From Pseudomonas prosekii (GTDB lineage: Bacteria; Pseudomonadota; Gammaproteobacteria; Pseudomonadales; Pseudomonadaceae): DNA of 64,000 nt. The notes below the pieces were generated by a model. It had not been told where the DNA came from and ran no database searches. It was given only the letters and a program-made list of their open reading frames with translations. The stretch spans positions 3,015,001-3,079,000 of the forward strand of contig NZ_LT629762.1 of assembly GCF_900105155.1 (NCBI RefSeq), given 5' to 3'. Position numbers and translations under genes: made by a program. Of the stretch, positions 28,147 through 36,121 are shown piece after piece (positions within the stretch are counted from its first letter, which is position 1; every line of letters starts with the position of its first letter).

Positions 28147-28168
28147 GGGAGCGAGCAAGCTCGCTCCC
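28147..28168. repeat. Perfect GC-rich palindrome (collapsed repeat unit)
   Basis: GGGAGCGAGC-aa-GCTCGCTCCC has 10-base arms and a two-base loop. It looks like two half-units of the family C repeat joined end to end. It lies just past the stop of the peptide-binding protein gene and could terminate that gene. Confidence 0.75.
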
Positions 28169-28190
28169 ACAGGTTTTGTGTCGGGTCGGA

Positions 28191-29777
28191 CTATTTGATG
28201 TTGACCTTGGAATAATCCTGGCGGCCGAACGGGCTGACTTGATAACCCTGCACGTCCTTGCGCGTCAGCGCGAACGCCGTCGGGTGCGCCAGCGGCAGCC
28301 ACAACGCCTGTTGCTGGATCTGTGTTTGCGCCTGCTCGTAGAGTTTGGTGCGCACGCCTTGTTCGCTGGTGGTTTTGCCGGCGCTGATCAGCTTGTCCAG
28401 GTCCTGATTGCAGTAGCGCGCGAAGTTGGTGCCGGACTTGACCGCCGCGCAGGAAAACTGCGGCGTGAGGAAGTTGTCCGGGTCGCCGTTATCGCCAGCC
28501 CAGCCCATGAACAGCAAGTCATGCTCGCCAGCCTTGGCGCGACGAATCAACTCGCCCCACTCAATCACGCGGATCTCCGCTTGAATACCGATGGCGGCCA
28601 GATCCGACTGCAACATCTGCGCGCCGAGGCTTGGGTTCGGGTTCAGCAAACTGCCGGAAGGGCGGGTCCAGATAGTCGTCTGGAAACCTTCCTTGAGCCC
28701 GGCCTTGGCCATCAATGCCTTGGCTTTTTCCACGTCGTGCGCGTAGCCGGGCAGGTTCTTCGCGTAGCTCCAGGTGTTCGGCGGGTAAGGGCCGTTCGCC
28801 GGTTGGGCGGTGTCTTCGAACACGGCTTTGATGTAGTTGGCCTTGTCGAACGCGAGGTTGATCGCCTGGCGCACTTCCGGTTTGTCCAGCGGCGGATGCT
28901 GAGTATTGATGCCGACGAATGCGGTCATGAACGCGTCAGTCTTTTCGACTTTCAGCGTCGGCTCTTTCAGCGCGGCTTGTACGTCGAGCGGCTTGGGCGA
29001 GAGCGCAATCTGGCATTCGTTGCGGCGCAATTTCTGCAAACGCACGTTGGCGTCCGGCGTAATGGCGAAGATCAGCGGGTCGACTGATGGCTTGCCGCCG
29101 AAGTAGTCGGGATTGGCCTTGTAGCGAATCACCGCGTCTTTCTGGAACCGCGTAAATACGAACGGGCCACTGCCGATCGGCTGGCTGTTGAGCTTTTCCG
29201 GTGTGCCGGCCTTCAACAGTTTGTCGGCGTATTCGGCGGAATAGATCGAGGCGAAACCCATGCTCAACGTCGCGAGGAAGGTCGAATCCGGATGATCGAG
29301 GGTGAAGCGCACGGTCAGCGGGTCAAGCGCGTCGATCTTCTTGATCAGCGCCGGCAACTGCATTGACTGCGCGTGCGGGAAGCCGCTCTGGGCGACTTTG
29401 TGCCACGGGTGCGCCGGGTCGAGCATGCGGTCGAAGCTGAATTTGACGTCTTCGGCGCTCAACTCGCGGGTCGGGCTGAAGTAGTCGGTTTTTTGGAATT
29501 TGACCTTTGGATGCAGTTTGAACACGTAGGTCAGGCCGTCGGGCGAGACTTCCCAGCTGTCGGCGAGGCTGGCGACCACTTTGCCGCTGGCGGTATCGAA
29601 ATCCACCAGGCGGTTCATCAGCACATCGGCCGAGGCATTAGTGGTGGTCAGCGAGTTGTATTGCACCACGTCGAAGCCTTCGGGGCTGGCCTCGGTGCAA
29701 ACGGTCAGGGCCGCAGCGTGGGCCAGCGGGCTCAGCAGCAGAGGGGCGAGCAGCAGCGGTAGGGCAGCGAGGCGCAT
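28191..29777 (-). CDS. Periplasmic peptide-binding protein of an ABC transporter (DppA-like)
   Basis: A 528-residue family 5 solute-binding protein with a signal peptide (MRLAALPLLLAPLLLSPLAHA). It captures di-/oligopeptides or related solutes for an ABC importer. Family features include VCTEASPEGFDVVQYNSLTT, LADSWEVSPDGLTYVFKLHP, PIGSGPFVFTRFQKDAVIRY and GWAGDNGDPDNFLTPQFSC. No permease or ATPase genes are adjacent, so it is an orphan that would share a transporter encoded elsewhere. Dipeptide specificity is inferred from similarity to DppA-type sequences only. Confidence 0.88.
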   Translation of the reverse strand: MRLAALPLLLAPLLLSPLAHAAALTVCTEASPEGFDVVQYNSLTTTNASADVLMNRLVDFDTASGKVVASLADSWEVSPDGLTYVFKLHPKVKFQKTDYFSPTRELSAEDVKFSFDRMLDPAHPWHKVAQSGFPHAQSMQLPALIKKIDALDPLTVRFTLDHPDSTFLATLSMGFASIYSAEYADKLLKAGTPEKLNSQPIGSGPFVFTRFQKDAVIRYKANPDYFGGKPSVDPLIFAITPDANVRLQKLRRNECQIALSPKPLDVQAALKEPTLKVEKTDAFMTAFVGINTQHPPLDKPEVRQAINLAFDKANYIKAVFEDTAQPANGPYPPNTWSYAKNLPGYAHDVEKAKALMAKAGLKEGFQTTIWTRPSGSLLNPNPSLGAQMLQSDLAAIGIQAEIRVIEWGELIRRAKAGEHDLLFMGWAGDNGDPDNFLTPQFSCAAVKSGTNFARYCNQDLDKLISAGKTTSEQGVRTKLYEQAQTQIQQQALWLPLAHPTAFALTRKDVQGYQVSPFGRQDYSKVNIK

Positions 29778-30223
29778 GGTCAGATTCCTTCACAGATCGA
29801 TTGCCCATCTGCAAGTGCAGTCTGGAAAAGGCCTACCCTAGAGGGCTCTTTTGCAAATGACTATCCCCTTTTTCATTTTGGGGCGACTATAGGCGCCAGA
29901 TTTTTGTGTGTGAGGGTTGGTAAGGGTCTTGGGTTGAGGTGTTGGTGGAGGCTCTGCGACGAGCGGTCGCCATCGACGATAGCCTTTATCCAAGGCGCTC
30001 ACAGCCCGGAAAATGGGCTTTTTGTGAATTCTTCGCACACTGAATGTTGTTGCTTCGAGGTCTTTCTGGTATAAAGCAGCGCTCTTTTCTAGGGGCCCGG
30101 TTCCTTCACTGTAGGTGTAGCCGGTAAGACCTCTAAAGAAACGCGGCGCCTGGCGCCAAATGACTGAGAGATTAAGCGGCCAACCCATGCCGGGTTGGGC
30201 ATGTGGTTTTAGAGGGCTGAGGC
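29778..30223. other. Intergenic region and rpmB leader
   Basis: 446 bases with no gene. From the left: promoter side of the peptide-binding gene, a GT-rich stretch, a small terminator-like hairpin (agccc-N7-gggct-ttttt, 30003-30024), the rpmB promoter (30047-30075), and a leader of about 140 bases. The leader has GC-rich dyads (ggcgcc-t-ggcgcc, 30146-30158, and ccaaccc-atg-ccgggttggg, 30180-30199) that could support ribosomal-protein feedback control. Confidence 0.55.
30047..30075 (+). promoter_or_regulatory. Sigma-70 type promoter of rpmB-rpmG
   Basis: TTGTTG (30047-30052) and TATAAA (30070-30075) are separated by 17 bases, a strong match to the housekeeping consensus. A GC-rich start region follows. 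Transcription would begin around 30082, leaving a leader of about 140 bases. Confidence 0.6.
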
Positions 30224-30457
30224 ATGTCGAGAGTATGTCAAGTTACCGGTAAGGGTCCGGTGACTGGGAATAACATTTCCCACGCAAACAACAAAACCCG
30301 TCGTCGTTTCCTGCCGAACCTGCAGCATCACCGCTTCTGGGTTGAAGAAGAGAAACGTTTTGTGCGTCTGCGCGTATCTGCCAAAGGCATGCGTATCATC
30401 GACAAGCGTGGCATCACTGTCGTGCTGGCCGAAATCCGCAAAGCTGGCAAGATCTAA
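30224..30457 (+). CDS. rpmB: 50S ribosomal protein L28
   Basis: A 77-residue large-subunit protein. [20 protein letters not shown] and [20 protein letters not shown] are diagnostic. It has the usual length and is followed 11 bases later by rpmG, the standard rpmB-rpmG operon. Confidence 0.98.
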   Translation: MSRVCQVTGKGPVTGNNISHANNKTRRRFLPNLQHHRFWVEEEKRFVRLRVSAKGMRIIDKRGITVVLAEIRKAGKI

Positions 30458-30468
30458 GGGAGCTAATC

Positions 30469-30624
30469 ATGCGTGAATTGATTCGTTTGATTTCGAGCGC
30501 CGGTACTGGTCACTTCTACACTACCGACAAGAACAAGCGCACTACGCCGGACAAAATCGAGATCAAGAAATTTGATCCGGTTGTTCGCAAGCACGTGATC
30601 TACAAAGAAGGCAAAATCAAGTAA
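30469..30624 (+). CDS. rpmG: 50S ribosomal protein L33
   Basis: A 51-residue protein ([20 protein letters not shown], then [18 protein letters not shown]) of the Cys-free, zinc-independent L33 type. It has aagggagc before ATG and a strong terminator 18 bases after the stop. Confidence 0.97.
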   Translation: MRELIRLISSAGTGHFYTTDKNKRTTPDKIEIKKFDPVVRKHVIYKEGKIK

Positions 30625-30642
30625 TTGATTTTTCCGACTTAC

Positions 30643-30679
30643 GAAAAAGGCCCGTATCGCGAGATACGGGCCTTTTTTG
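30643..30679 (+). terminator. Rho-independent terminator of rpmB-rpmG
   Basis: A stem aaggcccgtatc / gatacgggcctt with a short loop is followed by TTTTTT. Confidence 0.92.
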
Positions 30680-30711
30680 TTGCCTGCGGGTTATGTGTTG
30701 CCTGTCAGGAC

Positions 30712-30782
30712 GCCTTCGCGGGCAAGCCTCGCTCCTACAGGGATCGCGTCCGTCCTGTAGGAGCGAGGCTTGCCCGCGAAGA
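30712..30782. repeat. Extragenic palindromic repeat, family B
   Basis: Here the arms are in the inward order: cgcgggcaagcctcgctcct first, then aggagcgaggcttgcccgcg, with about 20 bases between. It lies between the convergent rpmG and cupin genes. Confidence 0.85.
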
Positions 30783-30814
30783 GGCCGGCCCAGACAACCA
30801 AAGTCCCCAAACCC

Positions 30815-31177
30815 TCAGCCCTTCTGCTCAAACGCCACATAAATCTTGCGGCACGCTTCCAGCACTTCCCACGTACCGCGAAAACCCGCCGGAATCACGA
30901 AGCGATCGCCCGCGCGCACGGTTTTACTGTTGCCGTCGTTATCGCGCAGCACCGAAACGCCCTGCACGATCTCGCAATATTCATGTTCGGTGAAGTTCAC
31001 CAGCCACTGGCCCACCGCGCCTTCCCAGACGCCGGCATTCAACTGGCCGCAAGGGCTGTTGTAGTGGTTGTAAACCACTTGTTCGGGATCGCCCTTGAGA
31101 ATTTTCGCCTCGTCCGGTCGATAACGTTCCGGTTCGGTTTTGGCTTGGCTGAAGTCGACCACGTTCTCGATATTCAT
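30815..31177 (-). CDS. Cupin domain protein next to kauB
   Basis: A 120-residue single-domain cupin of the DUF861 kind. Start MNIENVVDFSQAKTEPERYR at ATG 31177; the frame extends to 31222, but the longer start adds unrelated residues. Cupin motifs are GQWLVNFTEHEYCEIVQGVS and VRAGDRFVIPAGFRGTWEVL. It is divergent from kauB over a 236-base shared promoter region, so a part in polyamine or guanidinobutyrate breakdown is likely but unproven. Confidence 0.85.
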   Translation of the reverse strand: MNIENVVDFSQAKTEPERYRPDEAKILKGDPEQVVYNHYNSPCGQLNAGVWEGAVGQWLVNFTEHEYCEIVQGVSVLRDNDGNSKTVRAGDRFVIPAGFRGTWEVLEACRKIYVAFEQKG

Positions 31178-31413
31178 TGTTGTAATCCCCCGTGATTGCG
31201 GCGCGATGGCTGGAAAGGCCAAAGTCTATGTTTATTAAAATGAACACCGCAAGGCCGTTTACCTGCCTTATGTCAAATATATTGAAACAACCCCGGTCAC
31301 TGGTTTAGGGTGGCGGGTGCCCTGAGCCGAAAGTCGGCTGGCCGGGCGGAATTCCTGAAAGCACTCGCGAACAAACGCGGGGCACTCGTATTCAACAAGA
31401 GGAGGACACCCGA

Positions 31414-32907
31414 ATGACCACCCTGACTCGTGCCGATTGGGAGCAACGCGCTCGCGATCTGAAGATCGAAGGCCGCGCCTACATCAATGGCGAATACACC
31501 GACGCCGTCTCCAGCGAGACCTTCGAGTGCATCAGCCCGGTCGATGGCCGTCTGCTCGGCAAGATTGCCAGCTGTGACGCCGCCGACGCCCAGCGCGCTG
31601 TGGAAAACGCCCGCGCTACTTTCAATTCCGGCGTCTGGTCGCGCCTCGCTCCGACCAAACGCAAAGCCGCGATGATCCGTTTCGCCGGCCTGCTCAAGCA
31701 GCACGCCGAAGAACTGGCGCTGCTCGAAACCCTGGACATGGGCAAGCCGATCAGCGATTCGCTGTACATCGACATTCCCGGCGCGGCGCAAGCGCTGAGC
31801 TGGAGCGGTGAGGCGATCGACAAGATTTATGACGAAGTCGCCGCGACACCACACGATCAACTGGGTTTGGTGACCCGCGAGCCGGTGGGCGTGGTTGGCG
31901 CCATCGTGCCGTGGAACTTCCCGTTGATGATGGCCTGCTGGAAACTCGGGCCGGCGCTGTCCACCGGTAACTCGGTGATCCTCAAGCCGTCGGAAAAATC
32001 GCCGCTGACCGCCATTCGCATCGCCGCGCTGGCCGTTGAGGCCGGTATTCCAAAAGGCGTGCTCAACGTCCTGCCGGGCTACGGCCACACCGTCGGCAAG
32101 GCTTTGGCCCTGCACAACGACGTCGACACCTTGGTGTTCACCGGTTCGACCAAAATCGCCAAGCAATTGTTGATCTACTCCGGCGAATCGAACATGAAAC
32201 GCGTCTGGCTCGAAGCCGGCGGCAAGAGCCCGAACATCGTCTTTGCCGATGCGCCGGACCTGCAAGCCGCCGCCGAATCCGCCGCCAGCGCCATCGCCTT
32301 CAACCAGGGCGAAGTCTGCACCGCCGGTTCGCGCCTGCTGGTCGAGCGTTCGATCAAGGACACCTTCCTGCCGATGGTGATCGAAGCACTGAAAACCTGG
32401 AAGCCGGGCAACCCGCTGGACCCGGCGACCAACGTCGGCGCGCTGGTGGACACGCAGCAGATGAACACCGTGCTGTCCTACATCGAATCCGGCCACACCG
32501 ACGGCGCCAAACTGGTCGCGGGCGGCAAGCGCATCTTGCAGGAAACCGGTGGTACCTACGTTGAGCCGACGATTTTCGACGGCGTGAACAACGCGATGAA
32601 AATCGCTCAGGAAGAAATCTTCGGCCCAGTGTTGTCGGTGATTGCTTTCGACTCCGCCGAAGAAGCCATCCAGATCGCCAACGACACGCCGTATGGCCTG
32701 GCCGCAGCGGTGTGGACCAAGGACATCTCCAAGGCGCACCTGACCGCCAAGGCACTGCGCGCCGGTAGCGTTTGGGTCAACCAGTACGACGGCGGCGACA
32801 TGACCGCACCGTTCGGTGGCTTCAAGCAGTCGGGCAACGGTCGCGATAAATCGCTGCACGCGTTCGACAAATACACCGAACTGAAGGCGACCTGGATCAA
32901 GTTGTAA
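31414..32907 (+). CDS. kauB: 4-guanidinobutyraldehyde/gamma-aminobutyraldehyde dehydrogenase KauB
   Basis: A 497-residue NAD(P)-dependent aldehyde dehydrogenase. In Pseudomonas, KauB oxidises aldehydes formed from agmatine/arginine and putrescine degradation. The catalytic Cys302 lies in NQGEVCTAGSRLLVERS, with the general-base Glu at about 267 in LEAGGKSPNIVF and NAD-binding VFTGSTKIAKQLLIYSG. The start MTTLTRADWEQRARDLKIEG and length match the Pseudomonas enzyme closely. gaggag precedes ATG. It is followed by a repeat block and an MFS gene. Confidence 0.95.
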   Translation: MTTLTRADWEQRARDLKIEGRAYINGEYTDAVSSETFECISPVDGRLLGKIASCDAADAQRAVENARATFNSGVWSRLAPTKRKAAMIRFAGLLKQHAEELALLETLDMGKPISDSLYIDIPGAAQALSWSGEAIDKIYDEVAATPHDQLGLVTREPVGVVGAIVPWNFPLMMACWKLGPALSTGNSVILKPSEKSPLTAIRIAALAVEAGIPKGVLNVLPGYGHTVGKALALHNDVDTLVFTGSTKIAKQLLIYSGESNMKRVWLEAGGKSPNIVFADAPDLQAAAESAASAIAFNQGEVCTAGSRLLVERSIKDTFLPMVIEALKTWKPGNPLDPATNVGALVDTQQMNTVLSYIESGHTDGAKLVAGGKRILQETGGTYVEPTIFDGVNNAMKIAQEEIFGPVLSVIAFDSAEEAIQIANDTPYGLAAAVWTKDISKAHLTAKALRAGSVWVNQYDGGDMTAPFGGFKQSGNGRDKSLHAFDKYTELKATWIKL

Positions 32908-32955
32908 GTCGGTAACGGGGGCCTGCCAAGTCAGGCTCCCGAATACAGAAATCCC

Positions 32956-33120
32956 TGTGGGAGCAAGCCTTTGTGGCGAGGGGATTTATCCCCGTTCGGC
33001 TGCGGAGCAGTCGCAGAGCCCATGCGCGCGGTGTATCTGATACTCCGTTGTTGCAGGTTTTGGGGCCGCTGCGCGACCCAACGGGGATAAATCCCCTCGC
33101 CACCAAGGCTCGCTCCCACA
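32956..33120. repeat. Nested palindromic repeat (family C arms outside family A arms)
   Basis: The outer arms tgtgggagcaagcctttgtg and aaggctcgctcccaca (family C halves) enclose a complete family A unit (gtggcgaggggatttatccc and the facing gggataaatcccctcgccac). It lies between kauB and the MFS gene. Confidence 0.85.
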
Positions 33121-33163
33121 TTGTTTTGTGCTGAATATAAAAATATCCACAGGAGCGTGGAAC

Positions 33164-34309
33164 ATGCGTTGGGCGACTTATTTCGCCGTGTTGGCGTCTG
33201 TCTTGAGCGTTGGCCTGGCCCTCGGCGTGAGCATGCCGCTGGTGTCGTTTCGCCTCGAGAGCTGGGGTTATGGCTCGTTCGCGATTGGCGTCATGGCCGC
33301 CATGCCGGCGATTGGGGTGTTGGTCGGGGCGAAGATCTCCAGCCATCTGGCGGCGCGTTTCGGCACCGCTAACCTGATGCGTTTGTGCCTGTGGGCCGGG
33401 GCGGTGTCCATCGGTTTGCTCGCGCTGTTGCCGAGTTACCCGATCTGGCTGCTGCTGCGGCTGATGATCGGCGTGATCCTTACGTTGGTGTTTATCCTCG
33501 GCGAAAGCTGGATCAATCAGTTGGTGGTCGAGCAGTGGCGTGGCCGTTTGGTGGCGCTGTACGGCAGCAGTTACGCGTTGAGCCAACTCGGCGGGCCGTT
33601 GTTGCTGGGGGCCTTGGGCACTGATCACGATTACGGTTTCTGGGTCGGCGTCGGTTTGCTGATTTCTGCGCCATTGCTGTTGCTCGGGCGCAGCGGCGCG
33701 CCGGCCAGTGAAGCGAGCAGCGTGACGTTTGGTGACTTGTGGACGTTCTGCCGAGGCTTGCCGGCGATTGCCTGGGCGGTGTCGCTGTTCGCCGCGTTCG
33801 AGGCGATGATCCTGACGCTGCTGCCGGTGTATTGCCTGCGCCAGGGGTTCACTGCCGAGATTGCTTTGGCGATGGTCAGCACAGTGGTGGTCGGCGATGC
33901 GTTGCTGCAATTGCCGATTGGCGCGCTGGCGGATCGGGTGTCGCGGCGCAGTCTGTTCACCGCTTGCGCAGTGGTGCTGCTGGTGTCGAGCCTGGCGATT
34001 CCGCTGCTGCTCGACACGTTGCTGATCTGGCCGCTGTGGGTGTTGTTCGGCGCGAGCGCTGGCGGGTTGTTTACCTTGTCGCTGATCTTGATCGGCGAGC
34101 GCTATCGCGACGACGCGCTGGTGCGGGCCAATGCGCACATCGCGCAGCTGTGGGGCATCGGTTGCCTCGTCGGGCCGTTGGCGGCCGGGGCGGGCAGCCA
34201 GTGGATCAGCGGACACGCGTTGCCCTTGCTGATGGCGGCGGGGGCGTTTGGGTTGGTGATATTGCTGATGCGCCAAGGTGCGTTTGGCGCAGTGGCCGAA
34301 CCTGCCTGA
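33164..34309 (+). CDS. MFS transporter
   Basis: A 381-residue major facilitator superfamily protein with about 12 membrane helices. The start is ATG 33164, with caggag about 8 bases upstream; an upstream TTG would add a poorly supported extension. Characteristic segments are AMPAIGVLVGAKISSHLAAR (loop 2-3 region), GVILTLVFILGESWINQLVV and PIGALADRVSRRSLFTACAV. The substrate is unknown. Its location after kauB suggests a nutrient or metabolite of the same pathway, but that is only context. Confidence 0.88.
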   Translation: MRWATYFAVLASVLSVGLALGVSMPLVSFRLESWGYGSFAIGVMAAMPAIGVLVGAKISSHLAARFGTANLMRLCLWAGAVSIGLLALLPSYPIWLLLRLMIGVILTLVFILGESWINQLVVEQWRGRLVALYGSSYALSQLGGPLLLGALGTDHDYGFWVGVGLLISAPLLLLGRSGAPASEASSVTFGDLWTFCRGLPAIAWAVSLFAAFEAMILTLLPVYCLRQGFTAEIALAMVSTVVVGDALLQLPIGALADRVSRRSLFTACAVVLLVSSLAIPLLLDTLLIWPLWVLFGASAGGLFTLSLILIGERYRDDALVRANAHIAQLWGIGCLVGPLAAGAGSQWISGHALPLLMAAGAFGLVILLMRQGAFGAVAEPA

Positions 34310-34325
34310 AACTGAACACAAAACC

Positions 34326-34473
34326 TGTGGGAGCGAGCTTGTGTGGCGAGGGGGCTTGCCCCCGTTCGGCTGCGCAGCAGTCGTAAAACCATCCAACGCG
34401 ACATAACGGGTAGATTTGTGTCGTCAACGTTGGGGCTGGTTCGCAGCCCAGCGGGGGCAAGCCCCCTCGCCAC
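34326..34473. repeat. Extragenic palindromic repeat, family A with a family C half-arm
   Basis: It starts with the family C half tgtgggagcgagcttg, then a family A pair (gtggcgagggggcttgcccc and the facing ggggcaagccccctcgccac) around an inner dyad. It lies between the convergent MFS and phospholipase D genes. Confidence 0.85.
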
Positions 34474-34493
34474 AATTGATCAGTAAAGCTTGA

Positions 34494-36062
34494 CTACAAC
34501 ATCCGCTCCAAGCCGACGGTGGTGCTGAACCATGCGTTAAACCGCCGCCACAGACTGCCCGGCTCTTTGCTCAACATGTGCATTTTGCCGTCGTCCTCGG
34601 TCACCCAAACCACTTTTCCATCCTGCAGTTTCGCCTCGTAACTGAGCGGCGGCGCCATGCCTTGCAGTGCCAGTTCACGCACGTGCGCGGCGAGTTCCGG
34701 GCTGTCCACCAGCACCCCGACTTCGGTATTCCACAGCACCGAACGCGGGTCGAAATTGAACGAGCCGATAAACGATTTCTTCTGGTCGAAAATCATCGCT
34801 TTGCTGTGCAAACTCGAATCCGAGCCTTGATACGCCGAGCGTCGGAACAGGTTCGGGCCACTGCCGCCACCTTCACCCGGCTGGCGACGCAACTCGAACA
34901 ACTTCACCCCGTGCTCCAGCAACGCTTTGCGATACGGCGCATACCCGCCGTGCACCGCCGGCACGTCGGTGGCTTCCAGCGAATTGGTGAGCAAACTCAC
35001 GGTCACGCCCGCGTCGGCGCGCCCGGTGAGGTAAACCAGCCCCGGTTGCCCCGGAACGAAATACGCCGAAATCATGATCAGCTCTTTGCTGACCCCGGTC
35101 AGTTCCGGTGCCAGTTGCGTGGTCAGCAGCAATTGCGGATCGGGTTCGCCCTTGGATAACACCTTGCTCGGCGCGTCCCACAGTGCCTGGTTCCAGGCCC
35201 AGATCAACTCGCTGCGCCAGATATCCAGGCGCGGGTGTTTGTCGTAAATCATCAATTGCTGATACAGCGCGTGGTTCTGCTTGCGCGTCTCTTGCAGAGA
35301 TTGCTCCAGCCGCGCGCGGGTCTCTTGCAGGTCCTTGGCGGTTGGTTTGCTGCTGAGGAAATCGTCGATCGGCTTGCTCAGCGCACTGTTCCAGTACTGG
35401 TCGAAACTGTGCCCGAGCTGCTCGGCGACCGGGCCGACGCTGAGCATGTCGATGTCAGTGAAATTCAGGTTCGGCTCGGCGTCGAAATACTCATCGCCCA
35501 AGTTGCGTCCACCGACGATGGCGACGCTGTTGTCGGCCAGCCACAGCTTGTTGTGCATGCGCCGATGTTGCAGCGACAGGTCAAACAAACGGCCCATGGC
35601 CCGCGTCACGCCGGTGGCGCGGCCCAGGTGCAATGGGTTGAACAGACGAATCTGGATCTGCGGATGTGCGGCCAGCGTCGCGATGATCTGGTCGAGGCCG
35701 TCGCTGGTGGTGTCGTCGAGCAGGATGCGCACGCGCACGCCACGGTCGGCAGCCTTGAGCAATTCCTCAACGAGCATCCGCGTGCTGATGCCGTCGTGGA
35801 CGATGTAGTACTGCAAGTCGAGGCTGGTCTGGGCGTTGCGGATCAGCTCGGCGCGGGCCATGAAGGCTTCGGTGCTGTTGGACAACAGGCGAAAGCCGGA
35901 TTGCCCTTGATGCGGCGCCGCTTGGGCCTGGATCGAGCGGCCAAACGCCGAATCGGCTGCCGGCAGCGCTGAGCTCGGCTCGCGCGGGGCGCTGATGCTG
36001 GCGCAACCGCCAAGGAGCGCGGTGAGTAACAAAAGCACGTACAGCGGTGGTCTGGCTCTCAC
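34494..36062 (-). CDS. Phospholipase D family lipoprotein (ClsC/YmdC-like)
   Basis: A 522-residue protein with a lipoprotein signal (PPLYVLLLLTALLGGC, then ASI). Two HKD catalytic motifs are present: HNKLWLADNSVAIVGGRN and HSKAMIFDQKKSFIGSFNFD. Two-HKD proteins of this type hydrolyse phosphodiesters or transfer phosphatidyl groups; the closest known relatives are ClsC-type cardiolipin synthases. I chose GTG 36062, directly before the lipoprotein signal; the frame is open to 36350 but that part is not lipoprotein-like. It is adjacent to the MocR regulator on the same strand. The exact reaction is not proven. Confidence 0.82.
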   Translation of the reverse strand: MRARPPLYVLLLLTALLGGCASISAPREPSSALPAADSAFGRSIQAQAAPHQGQSGFRLLSNSTEAFMARAELIRNAQTSLDLQYYIVHDGISTRMLVEELLKAADRGVRVRILLDDTTSDGLDQIIATLAAHPQIQIRLFNPLHLGRATGVTRAMGRLFDLSLQHRRMHNKLWLADNSVAIVGGRNLGDEYFDAEPNLNFTDIDMLSVGPVAEQLGHSFDQYWNSALSKPIDDFLSSKPTAKDLQETRARLEQSLQETRKQNHALYQQLMIYDKHPRLDIWRSELIWAWNQALWDAPSKVLSKGEPDPQLLLTTQLAPELTGVSKELIMISAYFVPGQPGLVYLTGRADAGVTVSLLTNSLEATDVPAVHGGYAPYRKALLEHGVKLFELRRQPGEGGGSGPNLFRRSAYQGSDSSLHSKAMIFDQKKSFIGSFNFDPRSVLWNTEVGVLVDSPELAAHVRELALQGMAPPLSYEAKLQDGKVVWVTEDDGKMHMLSKEPGSLWRRFNAWFSTTVGLERML

Positions 36063-36121
36063 GTAGGATCGTTCCGAGTGGCGGCGGTTGTCGGCATAGG
36101 ATGCCGGTTTTCCGAGAAAGG

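Noticed and set aside
31297..32859. 520-codon open frame on the minus strand inside kauB
   Set aside because: It lies opposite a complete aldehyde dehydrogenase with catalytic residues; no start signal or family motif.
32897..34396. 499-codon open frame on the minus strand across the MFS gene and repeats
   Set aside because: Gln/His/Arg-rich and spans palindromic repeats; typical shadow of a hydrophobic protein gene.
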